Assembly: GCA_011634665.1 (NCBI GenBank)
Contig: WAEK01000015.1
Span: 666,501-730,500, forward strand
Direction of reading: 5' to 3'
Origin: Mortierella sp. BCC40632
Taxonomy: Eukaryota > Mortierellomycota > Mortierellomycetes > Mortierellales > Mortierellaceae
Length of the DNA stretch: 64,000 bases
The notes below the pieces were generated by a model. The model did no database searches and was not told where the DNA came from. It saw only the letters and a list, made by a program, of their open reading frames with translations. Position 1 is the stretch's first letter. Each line of letters begins with the position of its first letter. The position numbers and the translations under genes are program-made. This document shows positions 22,628 to 34,906 of this stretch, one piece after another.

Positions 22628-25056
22628 ATGGACTCCCTGAGGAGGTTTGAGGATGCGACTCATGTGCATTCAAGAATGCAGCAGCAACAGCATCACCAGC
22701 AGTACTATCAGCACCACCACGGCTCGGCAGCTAAGCAACCCAAGCAGCCGGGCCATCTTCCTGGAACAGCGCCGTACCTGCGTATTCTCTTTCCAAGCAA
22801 CATTCGGCAGCGAGAACCAGTCCCGCAATTGCTCCTCGAGCCACATCCAGATCTTGATGCAGAGGCCTACCACTTTCTGGCCCTCTTGGTTCGCGACTTT
22901 ATACAGAGCTGGTACTCATCCTTCTCGTCCGACACTGAACTTGTCAATACCGTTGTGAAGCTTGTCATCGAGATTGCTCGCGAACTCGAATGCAGGTGCC
23001 GGGAGGTAAATTGCAGGGCTACTCCAGGCTTGGCTGGTCTCTCATGAGTTCTCACCACTCAGAGGTTACTGCTGACCCTCCACTAACTGCCATTCCCTCG
23101 GGTCAACTAGGTGGATTGGGTGTCTCTGTTACTACACGAGGTCCCCGAGATTCTCAGAAGACACTATGTTGACTATCGCCAGGCGACCGAAAAGCTCAAC
23201 ACCGCCTACGCACCAAACCAGTCAATTGAGTCTATTTTCCATGGATTGCAACCACATTTCGCACTAAAGGACGGCGAAGAGTCTGAAATGGAGTATCTGA
23301 GGCAGATTTCAGACGATATCTTGCGTCTCCTTCTCCCATCATCTGAATATCAATCTGACTGTGTACGGTGGCTACTTCGAGAAATTCTGACATGTATAGT
23401 TTTACGGAGCGTCGTTGAAATCCTGACAGAGCCTGATATGGTGAACTACATCGTAAATACGGTATGTATTCGTCCCTTACAAACCACAGCCATGGCCTTC
23501 TATGATCTCACTAAAAACCCAGACCTTTTAACATATACTTTTTTGATCATGAGTAGCTCTTGGTGGATTTTGACCCGACCGATGTAGAATATGAGGCCTT
23601 TCTGCAAAAAGCCGAGGACCAAACTCCACAACCTGATAGCAACATATCAAAGTTTCTCTCAGGAGTAAGCGGACGAAAAGCTTCAATTCGGGGCAAGCTT
23701 GTTCATCGATCCTCAACGCCCAACATTCATACTACGGACGAGATGGTGGATATGCTCCAGGAGGCACAAACATCCATACTCGACACTCCACCCCATGCTG
23801 GACAGAGAACTCGCAGTTCAAGGAAGCGGAGTGCTGGATCAAAACGAACACCGCTATCAACTCAAACAGACACTAAAAACGACTATCAAGGAGCCAACTC
23901 CTCACCATTTTCATATCCTGTTAAGGAAAAAATAGTACCTGCATCATTCCGACAAGATCTCGTCGTTGATACTGTGGCCAGTATACCCATGACTCCCTTC
24001 ACGCCAGCGCCTCTGAATAACCAACAACTACGTTCTAATGACATTTCCAAAAGTTCACTGAACCATGGCCCCACGGACCCAATCAGCACTGCATCCCCTT
24101 CGGCGCCAGGGCTTGTCAACGGAGACCGTTTCCAATACTTTACACCAATCGCAAGGATACAATCTCGTGGACTAAGAGGATTAGCCGAAGCGCCCTCAGA
24201 ATTTACAGCGTACATGATCAACAATGTCTTTTTGCCATTCAGCGCTCTATTAGTAGGGTTTTTAAACTTCATGGTTATGCTTCCTAGCAGGATAACACAA
24301 GCGTCGCAATCTTTGGCATGGATCTACGCGGAGCTTGAGGCGCCGGAACATAGCAACCTGGAAGAAGGGTTATTTACTCTGTTGAACGAAGTGTTCTACC
24401 TTGAGAAGCGAAGCCGAGTTATCTGGAGGCAGTGGGAGATCATGGGCTGGCCTTTGATCCGTACCCTGGCCGGCAGTGCAATCGACCGGTACGATGTCTT
24501 TTTCTTGAAGCAAGGGAAAATGCTCACTGTCTGGAGATTCATGTTCTCCTCACCTTTCTAATCTTTCTTTCTTTTCTCGATGGTAAAAAAGGGTGTTGGC
24601 TCATGGTGTCTATTGGATATTTGCCGAGCCACGACTTGTAACTTACATCCAAGCGGGGCGACGAGCACTCTGGCCAGACCCCACTTCTTCTCTTCCACGA
24701 CCGAGAGGCGTCGATGAGATGGAGCGAGCACGTAAAGAAGCTGAGAGGCGCATCCTCCGAACCGTCCCAGGTTAGTAAAATGCCAAAGCAGCTATCAGTT
24801 TTCCTTTTGGTTTGCAATCCGAACGAGAAAGGTCTGCTCACAACAACATTTCGATATCTATTACGGTTTTACTGCACGCCTGGAATTGATAGCCGTCTTG
24901 AGAAACACCTTCTTTGGCGCGGAAGCGCCGGAACACTTGGCGGCGGCCCGGGGTGTGCTCGAACCTTTCCAAAACAAAATGTGTAATAAGCATCTGATCT
25001 ACATAGCTCTCGACTTGCTCCTTTCGAGAGTCGCACCTGAGATATATCAAGATTAA
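22628..25056 (+). CDS. PXA- and nexin-C-domain protein lacking a PX domain
   Basis: Five exons join in phase: 22628-23005, 23111-23461, 23557-24488, 24592-24770 and 24893-25056, giving 667 residues. A Gln/His-rich N-terminus leads to a PXA (PX-associated) domain at about 78-243 (DAEAYHFLALLVRDFIQSW, VDWVSLLLHEVPEILRRHY, SDCVRWLLREILTCIVLRS). A disordered linker of about 200 residues follows, then a helical C-terminal region resembling sorting-nexin C-terminal domains (FLPFSALLVGFLN, GVYWIFAEPRLVTYI, NKHLIYIALDLLLSR). The last acceptor (GATAG at 24891-24892) was chosen because it is the one that restores phase and gives the conserved NKHL block. PXA proteins act in endosomal and vacuolar membrane traffic; no PX lipid-binding domain is seen. 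The next gene starts 45 bp downstream on the same strand. Confidence 0.85.
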
Positions 25057-25101
25057 AGTTTGAGCAGTCCATTATTCGTTCATGATTTCTCCACACGTTC
25101 A

Positions 25102-28100
25102 ATGAATCAAATGATCACCTTGACCATGAACCACTCAACCGACGACACAAACGACAAAAAGAACACTCGCAGCAAGAATAACACGACCGAAGACAATGCT
25201 GTCAACGGTTCGTCATCGCCACCAAGCCATGCTCCCGTCTCGCCACCACTGCACCCTCTGCAGCTTGAACACCAGCAACGACCGTGGCTAATTCCACACC
25301 CCAACCTACCCATCTCATGGAGGAATAATGACCGAGCAATTCGATTCCCTGATGAGTCCTATACCCATGCAGACCCAAATATAAACTCTACCTCACTCAT
25401 GCGCCTGAACAACTCGTACCATGGTGGATCATTCTTCCCTCCCGACTCTCGGCCTGGGTCCTCGTCTGTCTCCTCTCTAAATCAGGAGTTGGTCCAACAA
25501 TTCCACGAACCAACTTCTGACCAAGGTCATGAATCAGATCCTTCAGAACTCATTCGACCACCAGTGCTTTTCAGCTCCTCTCCACCAAAGGACTATCTCA
25601 GTCCTCACCCTGAGAACTTGTTCCCTATGCGACGAACTAACAGGAGCATGTCCTTGTCAGTGGGACCAAACGTCTGGAGCGAGCACGATGTAGTGCCACC
25701 AATAACATCTACATCTAGAGATGGCCGAGAGGTTGTACCCTATTCACAAGAGTGGCGAGTCATTTTGTAAGCTCCTCTACTCGAATGAAAAGAAAGAGAA
25801 AAAGTCAAACGAACGCGACCCTCCTTCATCCTTTTAATCCAAACAGCTGACCGCTTGAATCCTGCTTTCTTTTGTGCAGGAGGAGATCGATGCCTCGCGG
25901 TCGAACCGTTCTCTATAACCCACAGATGCAGTCGCTTGTCGTCCAGAGTACCGTTGGACTTGATTCACACCCGGTGGTAAGAGCCCAGACCCTCTTGCCT
26001 TTTTGAACTATGCCCAAGAGAATGTTAAAAAAAAAGGTGTGTGAAATGATTGTGACTGTCAGAGAGACCTGACCACTTCCCACTTTTGCTTTTATTAGTC
26101 TCTCCGTCGCGAAGCACAAGTATGCGCGCTTTGCAGACGACCACTGGACCTAGGGGAGCACACCAATGACGAGGTAAGGCGGAGAATCCAAGATAGGACT
26201 GTTTGTCATGGTACCTCAAAGGATGAATCGAGAGGTGCTTTTCTGACATCATTCTGGCTAAATGGATGTACTTGGTTAACATAGGATACATCTTCCGGCT
26301 CGGCTGCATTTATGGATACCAATTATTTCCGATTGTTGGCCGACGCAAAGTAAGTAGAACATCTTGCAGAAAAAAAAAACCCCCCAAGAGGAAAAGAAAC
26401 CCCTGGGGCTATTTTGACGAATCACTGAAACTAAGTCTCACAACTGTGTCGTATGTTTCCTCCTGGACTCAAAAAGCATCGCCCTCTCGAGGCGGGCCTC
26501 TCTTCAAGCAGAACCAGAGACGAGCTTTCAAGCAAGTGCTTCGATCGGATCCCCGGCCTCATCCGGTAGAGCATCTCTTGATCTTGATCGCCTTCCAGCT
26601 CACGACCAAATCAAGACTGATACGCCAAGTCCCTTGGATACACCACACCTTTCCCATGATGCCTTAAACCAGGGTTATTATGCACGGTTTTTCGTAGAGC
26701 AGAAGAAGCTTGGTCGGGGGTTTAGAGGCTCGGTGTTTTTGTGTCAACACATACTGGATGGGATCCATCTCGGGGAATACGCAATCAAGAAAGTAGCCGT
26801 CGGAGATGATCACGAATGGTTAGCTCAGATGTTACGAGAAGTCCATTTGCTTGAGCGACTCCACCACGTCAACATTGTCAGCTATAAGCATGCCTGGCTC
26901 GAGAACCATCGGCTGCACAAGTTTGGACCTGAGGTCCCATGCTTGTTTATCCTCATGGAATGTGCTAATGGTGGAAACCTAGAAGAGTATATTGAAAGAA
27001 TACCAGAACCACCTGTCCAGATAGAGACTGCACCCGAGGGTTCTAAGAAACCACTCTCGGCACGGGAACGACTCCTTCAATCGAAACGGGATCAGTTCAA
27101 GGCCTCGTTACCAAAGAAACCAACCAATAATAGTGGTCAAAGTTCTGCTGAGGATTCTGGCGTCAAACGGCATTACCTCTCTGTGACAGAGATCTGGAGC
27201 TTCTTTTTCGATATCTGTGAGGGCTTAGCACATCTTCACAAGCTGGGGATCATTCACCGTGATCTCAAACCGCCAAACCTACTTCTCAGCTATTCAAACA
27301 GCAGCATCAAAGGAGCCAATGGCGAGCGACCCAGAATACTAATTACTGACTTTGGAGAGTGTGAAATCCTTGAGCAGGCGACAAAGAGAGACCGGACAGG
27401 AGCTACCGGCACATTGGAATTCCTGGCTCCAGAGCTGCTTGCAGGTATGTTTATCTACCTTGAAAAAGGCTGGGGATATTTGATCTGCTGGATGATGGGT
27501 TTCGGAACCCCGTGCCCCATCATGTTTATTCCTCGACACTTATATTTTGGCTCGCTTGGATCTACTAGTTGATTCGCAAGGAAGGTATACGGACGAGTTT
27601 TCTTTCAAGGGTGACATGTGGTCCCTCGGGATGGTCCTATACTATCTTTGTTACTCTCGACTTCCGTATACACAGATTGAGGACGTGGATATTCTCCGGG
27701 AAGAGATCAGAGGATTCAAATCGTATGTCATGTCGCTACCCGTGACCATTTTGTCATTGGATCATGTCAAAGGCACTCTATGAGGGACCTAATCGACGCT
27801 TGAGCTCGAGTATTGAACTTTCTGATGATTTTGATATATTTAGGATTACTATCCCCCCGGATGGCCCCGGAAATCGTGTCATTCCAGATGAGCTCAAGAT
27901 TTTGATCCGCGTCTTGCTGTCGACAGATAAGTCCAAGCGTCCAAGTTGTGACGACATCCTAACGATGTTGAGTCGCCAACGGGAGAGAATGATGCATGGC
28001 GACATGGATTCACCTGCATCGCCTCTTGAGTCACCAGCCCGGATGAGCAACTACGATGGAGAGAGTAGCTCAGGACAGCCTATGGAAGTTGAGGAAACCG

Positions 28101-30461
28101 AGCAGCTTAGTGATCATCTGGTTCGCCAATCAAGAGAGTCATCTTCGCATGCGGCATTTAATAGGATGGATGACATGGCACAAACTCTACCTATAAGCGA
28201 AGTTCTTGAGCGACACCGACAACATCGCCATGCGCATACAGGACCCAACCATCATATTGCATTGGGTCGGCGAAAGAGCAAGAATGCTGTAAGCAGCGAA
28301 GGTTCTAAATCCGGTCAATCCTCCAGTCGATACCTTGCTGGATCTGCTCCAAATGTGCATAAAAAGACAAAACCATTGGGTATTGGGCTTCGACACATGC
28401 TACGGAAGCGGATGCTGAATCACAATATGCAAATGGGACCGCTTCAATCCTTTCAACAGTACTATCAACCACACACAGGCCAAGTCATAGGGAAGGAACT
28501 GTCAGTCAAAACAAACCAGAATCGGGCAGCTCTGACAGCGACGTCCTCGCCAGCATCTCTATCATTGTCAGGGAGCAATTCTTTCCGGGGGCTCATCTCG
28601 GACTCTATGGTGGTTCCCACGCTACCGCACGCAGAAAAGATGGGACAACAGCAATTTGATACACTGCAACAGCGGCGATTCTTATCGCGGAAGCGTGCAG
28701 CCAGTGGACGGGAATCCACCCTCGGACAGTCTGTCGTAAAGGTCCCACAAGGAGATCAGGAAAGGACGGGAGAAGAAGGCGAGGACGAGCACGAGGATAT
28801 GGACGGCCTTGTTGTGGACGATCAAGAGACTCAAGAGCTGCATTATCATGTAGAGGAGAATGAGACAGGTGACGCAGATGTCCCACAGAAGAAGGATAAA
28901 TCGACGCCAAGGACACGTAGGCAACTCTTACGCGCGCGACGGATGGATGATCAACCTGGCACCAAGACCATAGCCGAAGAAAACGGAAGCGGAGAGAGTC
29001 GGGGCCAGGCTTCGCATCGCCATGGTGTAAGTTTTCTTCCTGTCCAATAAATCCTATCCATGCATCACTCTACCCCTTCTCTCATCATTCCCCAATCTTA
29101 CTATCACCTTTCTTTTACCCAAACCTTTCTGGTATTCTTACTCTTTCTCTTCCTTTCTCAGACCCTCCCTTGCATGTATCAACAAGGTACGACTCTTTCA
29201 AATGCCAATGTTGGGCCAAACCATTAACGACTAAATATCAACCACCCATCTGTCTCTTACCTACCCTTAGAATAGTGACCGTTCCAACAAGGCAACAGCA
29301 GACGATGGTGACTCAAGCGCAGAGGACAGCGGACAAATTCTAAAGGGGGCGCTCCTGGACCGGAGCCAAGAACGAACTGGGCAGTCGTACTGGAGTCAGC
29401 TCGCTTCTTCGCATTCGCAAGATCGAGCTAGGAGTCTACCAGGATCACATCGAAATAGTAGAAGCAACAGCAGTGCTAGTAGCAGTACGGATGATGAACC
29501 CATCTTTTCTGCCTTGTCGGTTGAAGGACAAAATCGAGGATCAGGACCATCTAGACGATACAAGGGCAAAAGGAGACGAGATCATGGACGCTATGCTAAA
29601 CAACGGTTAGGTCAAGAGTCAAGACAAAACCAAGATCATGAACAACAGGCGCCAAACACTTTAGTGAAGCAACCGAATCCATTGCTGGCTCATCCACCTG
29701 TGTCCACTTTGCCTACGCTATCGCCTACTTCGACTTTTTACCCTGTGCAAGAGCAATTCACGACCTTGTACATGTTTGCTAGTCTTGCAGGTCGTGTCTG
29801 GGCATGTCTTTCTATCTGTCATCCGGTATTGGTCCGACCTTTAGTCTTGTATCCTGTGATGATCTTGACTGTAGTCTGGGACCGATATTTGCTTTCGGTG
29901 GTACTCACGCGACAAGGAAGTAGTCGTTACCGCCGTCAACAACATCGTCACTATTCTAGTCAACATCGTCGACAACCTCTTCTTCTTCCTCCTGGAAGCG
30001 AATCGACGGAACCGTTGCCGAGTCCATCAATGAGTCCGAGGTCGACTCGCCATCGTCATGATAGTCGACAAGACGATCTTGGAGAGAACCTTGTATACCC
30101 TCTTGCTGAAGACGCGTCCAGCTCGACCAAAAATCAGGTGCAAGAGGGAGATCACGAGCAAGTTGAGCCATCATTGAGTGCCTCTCAAGAACATCTCTCA
30201 GCTCCGTTGGAAACTAGGATGGCAGGAGCAAGCAATAATGCGGACAAAGAAGCCAGGGTCTCGGTCTCGACTCTACAGGGACAACAACAACGCTTTGACC
30301 AAGAGGAGGGGGAGGAAGAAGAGAATGATGAGAGGAACATTGGTGCGACCACCTTGAATATGACGCTTGTCTGGCAAGCACTCTTGACAGGGGTAATCAG
30401 TCAAATCGTCTGGGTAGTCTTGGTCTGGTTGTTTAGTCGTGATGGACTCTGTGTCATGTAA
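25102..30461 (+). CDS. IKS1: IKS1-like serine/threonine protein kinase, membrane-anchored
   Basis: Preferred model: exons 25102-25766, 25880-25976, 26099-26173, 26285-26349, 26477-27444, 27569-27722, 27805-29026 and 29271-30461, about 1,478 residues. The kinase domain spans about residues 375-730: glycine loop GRGFRGSV, AIKK lysine, HRDLKPPN, DFGE in place of DFG-x, and APELLAG. The phrase LMECANGGNLEEYI and the GEC after DF match the fungal Iks1 family rather than other kinases. A CALC pair precedes the kinase. The C-terminal third is disordered, then has hydrophobic segments (RPLVLYPVMILTVVWDRYL and TGVISQIVWVVLVWLF), suggesting membrane attachment. Two junctions are uncertain: the acceptor at 26475-26476 and the intron at 27723-27804, where other phase-consistent choices exist. 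Start is the first in-frame ATG, only 45 bp after the preceding stop; ATGs at 25111 and 25126 are alternatives. Iks1 function is poorly defined. Confidence 0.82.
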
Positions 30462-31060
30462 AGAAAAAAAGAAAGAAAGAAAAGAAAAGAAACATCTGTC
30501 CCCTGCATTCTCGCTCTTTAATTAAATGAAAGTAGAAAGAAAGAACCTCCCTTGACTCTTAAAAAAAAAAGAAAAAAGAGAGAGACCAAGAAAAGATTAG
30601 AATGAACAATACTGACAGACTAGCTCCCAATGCAATAGGGCCTATTTTGGGCGAAATCAATTCTCTCTCATTCTTTTCTTTTTTTTTATTATTATGGTAT
30701 GAAGGAGATGGGGAGACCAAAGGAGCAAATGATGGTTCTAATGCTCCTCTAGCTGCCCCCTGAGCTGGCAAAGAGAATCTCTGACCAACAAACACTTTTT
30801 TTTTTTTTTTTTTGAGGTTTTTTCTTTTTCTTTTTTGGTTTGTTTTTGTCTTCTCGAGGAGATGACAACCACACAGCCCCTCTCTCTCTCTTTCCTTACT
30901 CTCTTCTCTTTTGTCCATGTATTTTTTTTTTTTTTTTTTTTTTAGTTGTTGTTGTAGATCTCAGATCCAACAAAAGCAAATAAAATAAAAAAAAAAAAAA
31001 AAAAAAAAAAAAAGACAACATGGTTAAAAAAAATACATAGAAATGATATAGATGCTACGT
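30462..31060. other. Convergent 3' region between IKS1-like gene and SHO1
   Basis: About 600 bp of A/T-rich 3' flank. It contains several homopolymers: A-rich at about 30560, T at about 30797-30813, T at 30921-30943 and A at 30989-31013. No gene is apparent. Confidence 0.6.
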
Positions 31061-33280
31061 TTACAAGAGTTGCAAGTAATTGCTAGGAGCGATACCAATG
31101 GTACCGTCCTGCTTACGTGCTTGCCACCATTTGCCCTTGTTGTCGACAATATCCAGAACTTCACCCTTGACAAAGCTAATCTCATTGCGATCCTCAGGGT
31201 TGGCCTCGTACGAATAGAGGGCTCGAGCCTTGTACGCATATTCATTCATCATGGGTGAGACAGCAGCTTGTTGGGGAACAGGTGAAAGTCCAGTTTGTTG
31301 CATCACTGGGATCGTCTGCTGATATCCTGGGGGCGAGACTGCGACACCAGTCATCGCGGTCGTGTTGGCAACAGGGGTCCTGGGAATGGTATATCCGTTA
31401 ATAGTGCGCTTGATCAACGACGAGTCTTCAGAGCCAAAGAAGAAGACCCAGAAGAGCTGGAGAGAGAGAAGTATTTATTTTTTTTTTTTTTGGTAAGTAT
31501 GCATGGTCCCAATCACTGCAGATGAGCTTCTTATCCAATATTTTTTAGCTTGATCCTGTTCTTTTTCCTCAGCTCATCTCTACTTACCAGAGCAAAGGAC
31601 TGGAAGATAAGACCAGCGCCGGCAGCACTGTACTTGGAGTTGTTGACAGAGATGGCGACGTCAATGCAGCTAAACAGCAGTGACAATGATCCTCCGATGA
31701 AAGTTAGAATCTATTTCAGAGAAAATAAAAAAGATTGGGATGTACCAATTGTCAATATGGAGTAACGTTTTTTTTTCCTTCTTGACTTCATCTCATCTCT
31801 TGCGGTAGACTTTTTTTTTTTTTTTTTTTTTTTTTTCCTCTCTCTCTTCCTGAGAGCCGAGCGGTATTCCTGGACTGATCCTTTCTTTTGGGTGATGATC
31901 AATGAGTGATGATGCCTGGACTATTTCTATAGCTCCTGTTCCAGCCTAATAAAGCTTATCCTTGACTGCCCCTTTCAAGCCCTCCTCATCCCCTTTTCAG
32001 TTACCGCCACCAACCACAACAACAGCAGCAGCAGTGGCAGCAGCAGCAGCAGCAGCAGCAACAAAAAAAAAAAAAAAAAAAAGATACATTACCACAAGAC
32101 GGTAGTTCTGGACGGCCTGGGTGACGACAGCCAAGGTTGTGCCCAACATCAGGAACAGGTTGTAAAAGATCATAACCCAGATCAGATGTGGGAATGAACC
32201 GATGGTGCAAGTGGCAATGAACGTGATAAACCAGCCCAGCTATTAACCAAGGAATAGGAGAAGAAACAAGAATCATTCGCCATGTTAGAAAGCTGTTCTC
32301 GTTGGGTGTGGTGGTTGTCCCTTGGTCATTTGCTTCGATGGGCTCCCCCCATGCTCAATCCGCCTCTGGCAGATCGAATAGCAGGAGAGAGAAAGAGAAA
32401 GAGAAAGAGAAAGAGAAAGAGAGAGAGGGAGAAAGAGAGCATGGATCCTCCTGCTCTGGGTTCCCGCTCTCGCGCTCGCATTTCTGCGCTCCTGTTCCTC
32501 CTACTGTTTCCTAGAGTCAGGCGTGTGTATGTGTGCGTGTCTTTTGTCCAGTCTGTCGGATGTATTCAATGACTGTTTGGTGGCTCCAGTGAGCGGGACG
32601 GACTAGAGCGTCAAGAGCAGACGGAGAAACAAAAGGGCACAGTCCCCCAGAAAAGTATGGTCAAAGTTGTTGCTGTTGGGTTGAGCAAGCAATGCGGTAC
32701 TCGCTTGGTCAGCACGCACATGCAGTTGTTTGTAACAGGCTGCAGGTGGTGGTGGTGGGGACGAGGGGGTGACTGAGGAGTGAAGAAAGAAGAAAAGTCG
32801 TGGCGTTGGAGAAAAGAGGGGTGCAAGACGCCTTCCATTAAGCCCCTCCTCTCTCTCTCAAGTATACAAGTCGGTGTATTTTCCAAAACCGCCATGAAGC
32901 ATATGTTGTACTCTATTTTTTCACGCTGCTTCTCTATCCTGCTGAGACCCTCTCCCCATTTCTGGTCCGGTATCTGTCCTTGACACGAAGAGGAAAGGAA
33001 GGGGGGGGGAGTTCGAGTTGGAGGGGTCGAGGTGTAAGAGCTCGTTTTGGCAGAGATTAAGCTAGAGTTGTTGAAGGATGGGAGGTCTGGGAGGGTGCGA
33101 GGGTGCGAGGGTGATATACTCTGTCCGACCGAACGGGTCCAAGGTACATATCTCTCTTTGCGTGAGTGTTGCAGCGAAAAAAAAAAACGCTAGAAATAGA
33201 GCTTGACTTACCCCAAAGAGGACTAGCGAGCAAAGAAAGAATGGCTGGCCAAACAAGAGCCCGAATTCGATTTGGGACAT
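31061..33280 (-). CDS. SHO1: SHO1-type osmosensor (four-TM plus SH3)
   Basis: Four phase-0 exons: 33280-33212, 32239-32093, 31710-31588 and 31456-31061, giving 244 residues. Each of the four transmembrane helices is in its own exon or exon edge: [55 protein letters not shown] and [18 protein letters not shown] short linker leads to a C-terminal SH3 domain (residues about 185-244) with [17 protein letters not shown], the WW pair of KWWQARK and the PSNYLQL end. This order is diagnostic of fungal Sho1, a plasma-membrane sensor whose SH3 docks the Pbs2 MAPKK of the HOG pathway and that also feeds filamentation signalling. It is slightly shorter than yeast Sho1 (367). The first intron is unusually long (33211-32240, 972 nt) and full of pyrimidine repeats. 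Confidence 0.95.
32020..32082. repeat. CAG/CAA repeat plus A18 in a SHO1 intron
   Basis: On the SHO1 sense strand this reads as a T run followed by TTG and CTG triplets, starting a few bases after the GTAATG donor of intron 2. It is intronic, so it does not encode polyglutamine. Confidence 0.85.
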
Positions 33281-33888
33281 GGTGAATGGACTGCAAGGAT
33301 GTCATGGTGGATGAGATTGTCAAGATTCATGTTAGTCCATGGTTCTGCTCTGTTGTGTGATCAAGTGGGGGAAAGGGTAGGAAGGGATCGAAGAGGAATG
33401 GATTAACGAAAGAGTAGAGGAAAGAGAAGGATAGAGAAAGGGGGGAGGTTGGAGAAGGTCACCCATAACAGCCGAGAGAGGAGAGGGGTGGATGGGTGGG
33501 TGACCTGATGTGGCCGAAAAGGGAGGATCGACTGCGGAGTGGATTAAGCTCGGTTGGATCACTTGCCTGCTGGAGATCGTAATCGGAGGATGTGGGTGAG
33601 GAAGAGCGCGGGTATAAGGCGAGGAGGATGAGGAGGCAAGAAGAGAATGAGAGATTCAGGTGGAGGCGAAGGTTGGAGCAAGGAAAGACGGAGGAGGCGG
33701 TAGAGGAGTGGCTAGGAAAGTGGATGGGAGCTGGACGCTGGAGCTGGATGGCGGCGTCGACAAAGGAGATGGCGATGAAGGGGTGATGACGGAGAAAGAG
33801 GATCGCTTGGACAACAGGCGAGGAAGGGGATTTCGTGAATGAGGAACAGAAAAAAAAAAAAGAAAAAAGAAAAAAGAGAAAGAGAGAA

Positions 33889-33929
<41 letters not shown>

Positions 33930-34004
33930 TGCAAGAGAAAAATAACGAACGCCCCTTTCTTCTCTTTCTGTCACTGTCTCTCTCTCTCTCTCTGTCTCTC
34001 CTCT

Positions 34005-34078
<74 letters not shown>

Positions 34079-34906
34079 TTTGTTTGTGCCCTCGGGGCAA
34101 TGGCCGCACGGCAACGTGCGTCGGGGGGGACAGACAGCGCACACACATGCTCATTCATCACACATCACTCAATCACACTCACTCACTCTCACACAGGCCC
34201 GCCCGTTCGAAAGCCACCCGCCGCCTTCCTTTCTCTCTCTCTCTCTCTCTCGAGAACTACCCCCGCCTTTGAGCTCTCGACGCTCTCGGCTCTTCCGCAT
34301 TTCCCTCCTCCTCTTTCTGTCTGAACGGCCTGTTCCCTAACCACACCACGACCACAAGGCCACTCACCTGTCCGCCTCCACCACCCCCACTCTCCGCCCC
34401 GTACACGGCCCCGTTGGGCCACATTACCTTTTGCTAATTACTGACCGGACATGACCCCGCACATCCTCGTGTCCTGTCCCTCACTCCTGTTCTCCTCACT
34501 CCCCCCGCCCTGCATCATCAAAATCATCATTTTCTTTCTCTCTCCCTTACTTTGAAATGCGCCGGTTTTCGTTATTCGTCCGCATAGAAGGGGCCTGTAA
34601 ATGTGTGTGCAACCGAATGCTCTCAAATGAAGCAAGAGAGATGAGGAAAAAAAAAAAAAAAAAAAAAGCGAGAGAAGGGCTCTCGCAGCCACATCCTCGC
34701 GACATCTCTCGGAAACGAGAACAACCCTTCTTCTTCCTGCTTGACATAGTTGTCATAGTTTCTGCTTCTAAGCCCAAAACAGAAAGAGACTCTTTCTCCT
34801 CTCCCTTCCCCTTTTATTTGTCTTCCTCCTTTTCAACAAATGTCCACCTTGTCTTACGATCTGTGCTTTTATTTGCAAGCGTTAGGAAAACGACGCATGA
34901 TTTTGT
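33281..34906. other. SHO1 5' flank with long (GA)/(TC) tracts
   Basis: A 1.6-kb gap between SHO1 and the WD40-like gene, both minus strand. It holds (GA)n at about 33896-33925, (TC)n at about 33975-34075 and 34230-34250, and an A19 run at 34649-34667. Long open frames here encode Ser-Leu or Arg-Glu repeats on both strands and are products of the microsatellites. Confidence 0.65.
34011..34075. repeat. (TC)32 microsatellite
   Basis: Perfect pyrimidine dinucleotide tract, flanked by further interrupted TC repeats and by a GA tract about 90 bp to the left, so the two could form a hairpin or H-DNA-like structure. Confidence 0.9.

Noticed and set aside
33459..34324. Long overlapping frames encoding Ser-Leu and Arg-Glu repeats
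   Set aside because: They are translations of (TC)n and (GA)n microsatellites on both strands.
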